A stretch of 5,547 nt of DNA from Pseudomonadota bacterium (GTDB taxonomy: Bacteria > Pseudomonadota > Alphaproteobacteria > Rhizobiales > Rhizobiaceae): positions 1 to 5,547 of the forward strand of contig QGUU01000196.1 in NCBI GenBank assembly GCA_003242525.1. The letters run 5' to 3'. The position numbers were made by a program, and so were the translations under genes. Below the pieces are notes generated by a model. It had not been told where the DNA came from and did not search any database. It was given only the letters and a program-made list of their open reading frames with translations. This document shows, one piece after another, positions 5,500 to 5,547 of the stretch. Position 1 is the first letter of the stretch. Each line of letters begins with the position of its first letter.

Positions 5500-5547
5500 A
5501 TGATGAAGCTGAACTCTGCGAGTCCGGAACAAATCGAACAGATGCGA
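5500..5547 (+). CDS. start of an unidentified gene (runs off the right edge)
   Basis: Two consecutive ATG codons (5500 and 5503) open a frame that stays open to the last base, giving MMKLNSASPEQIEQMR. A good ribosome-binding site, GGAG at 5489-5492 within AAGGCGGAG, lies 7 nt before the first ATG, which is the main support for a real gene. Sixteen residues are too few to name a family. The charged, Gln/Glu-rich N-terminus with no hydrophobic stretch suggests a cytoplasmic protein. It is divergent from the Old Yellow Enzyme gene and shares its upstream region, so a regulator of that gene is one possibility, but nothing seen here proves it. Confidence 0.6.
   Translation, partial: MMKLNSASPEQIEQMR

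Overview
The window is chromosomal-looking, GC-rich DNA with six complete or near-complete genes and a partial gene at each end. The gene families and regulatory signals suggest an alphaproteobacterium, most likely of the Rhizobiales/Hyphomicrobiales. The evidence is an ExbB with a cleavable signal peptide and a periplasmic extension, a TonB with a very long Glu/Pro-rich spacer, and a palindrome ahead of exbB that matches the rhizobial RirA iron-responsive box (TGA-N9-TCA). The taxonomic call is inference from family resemblance; no marker gene is present.

Layout: (1) 1-291 (+) is the 3' part of a DUF1810-family gene. (2) 292-503 is a non-coding gap with a candidate promoter and a perfect 7+7 bp inverted repeat (460-482) just upstream of exbB. 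(3) 504-2829 (+) is a tightly packed exbB-exbD-tonB operon: exbB and exbD are 11 nt apart with the exbD ribosome-binding site overlapping the exbB stop, and exbD and tonB overlap by 4 nt (ATGA). (4) 2830-3064 is a non-coding gap with two inverted repeats and no convincing poly-T terminator. (5) 3065-3664 (+) is wrbA, a flavodoxin-like NAD(P)H:quinone oxidoreductase. (6) 3705-3950 (-) is a small DUF2188 protein convergent with wrbA, with a stem-loop between the two. (7) 3951-4180 is non-coding and holds a nested inverted repeat. (8) 4181-5284 (-) is an Old Yellow Enzyme-family NADH:flavin oxidoreductase (YqjM-like). (9) 5285-5499 is a divergent intergenic region with a 23-bp near-perfect palindrome flanked by extra half-sites. 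(10) From 5500 (+), the first 16 codons of an unidentified gene run off the edge.

Functionally, ExbB/ExbD/TonB form the inner-membrane motor that uses proton motive force to energise TonB-dependent outer-membrane receptors, typically for siderophores, haem or other metal complexes; no receptor gene lies in the window. WrbA and the Old Yellow Enzyme protein are both FMN-dependent reductases of quinones or electrophilic enones, so the right half looks like a redox/electrophile-stress neighbourhood. I see no mobile element, CRISPR array, rRNA or tRNA. The gene content is ordinary; the most notable signals are the cis-regulatory palindromes, chiefly the IRO-box-like site ahead of exbB and the operator-like cluster ahead of the Old Yellow Enzyme gene.
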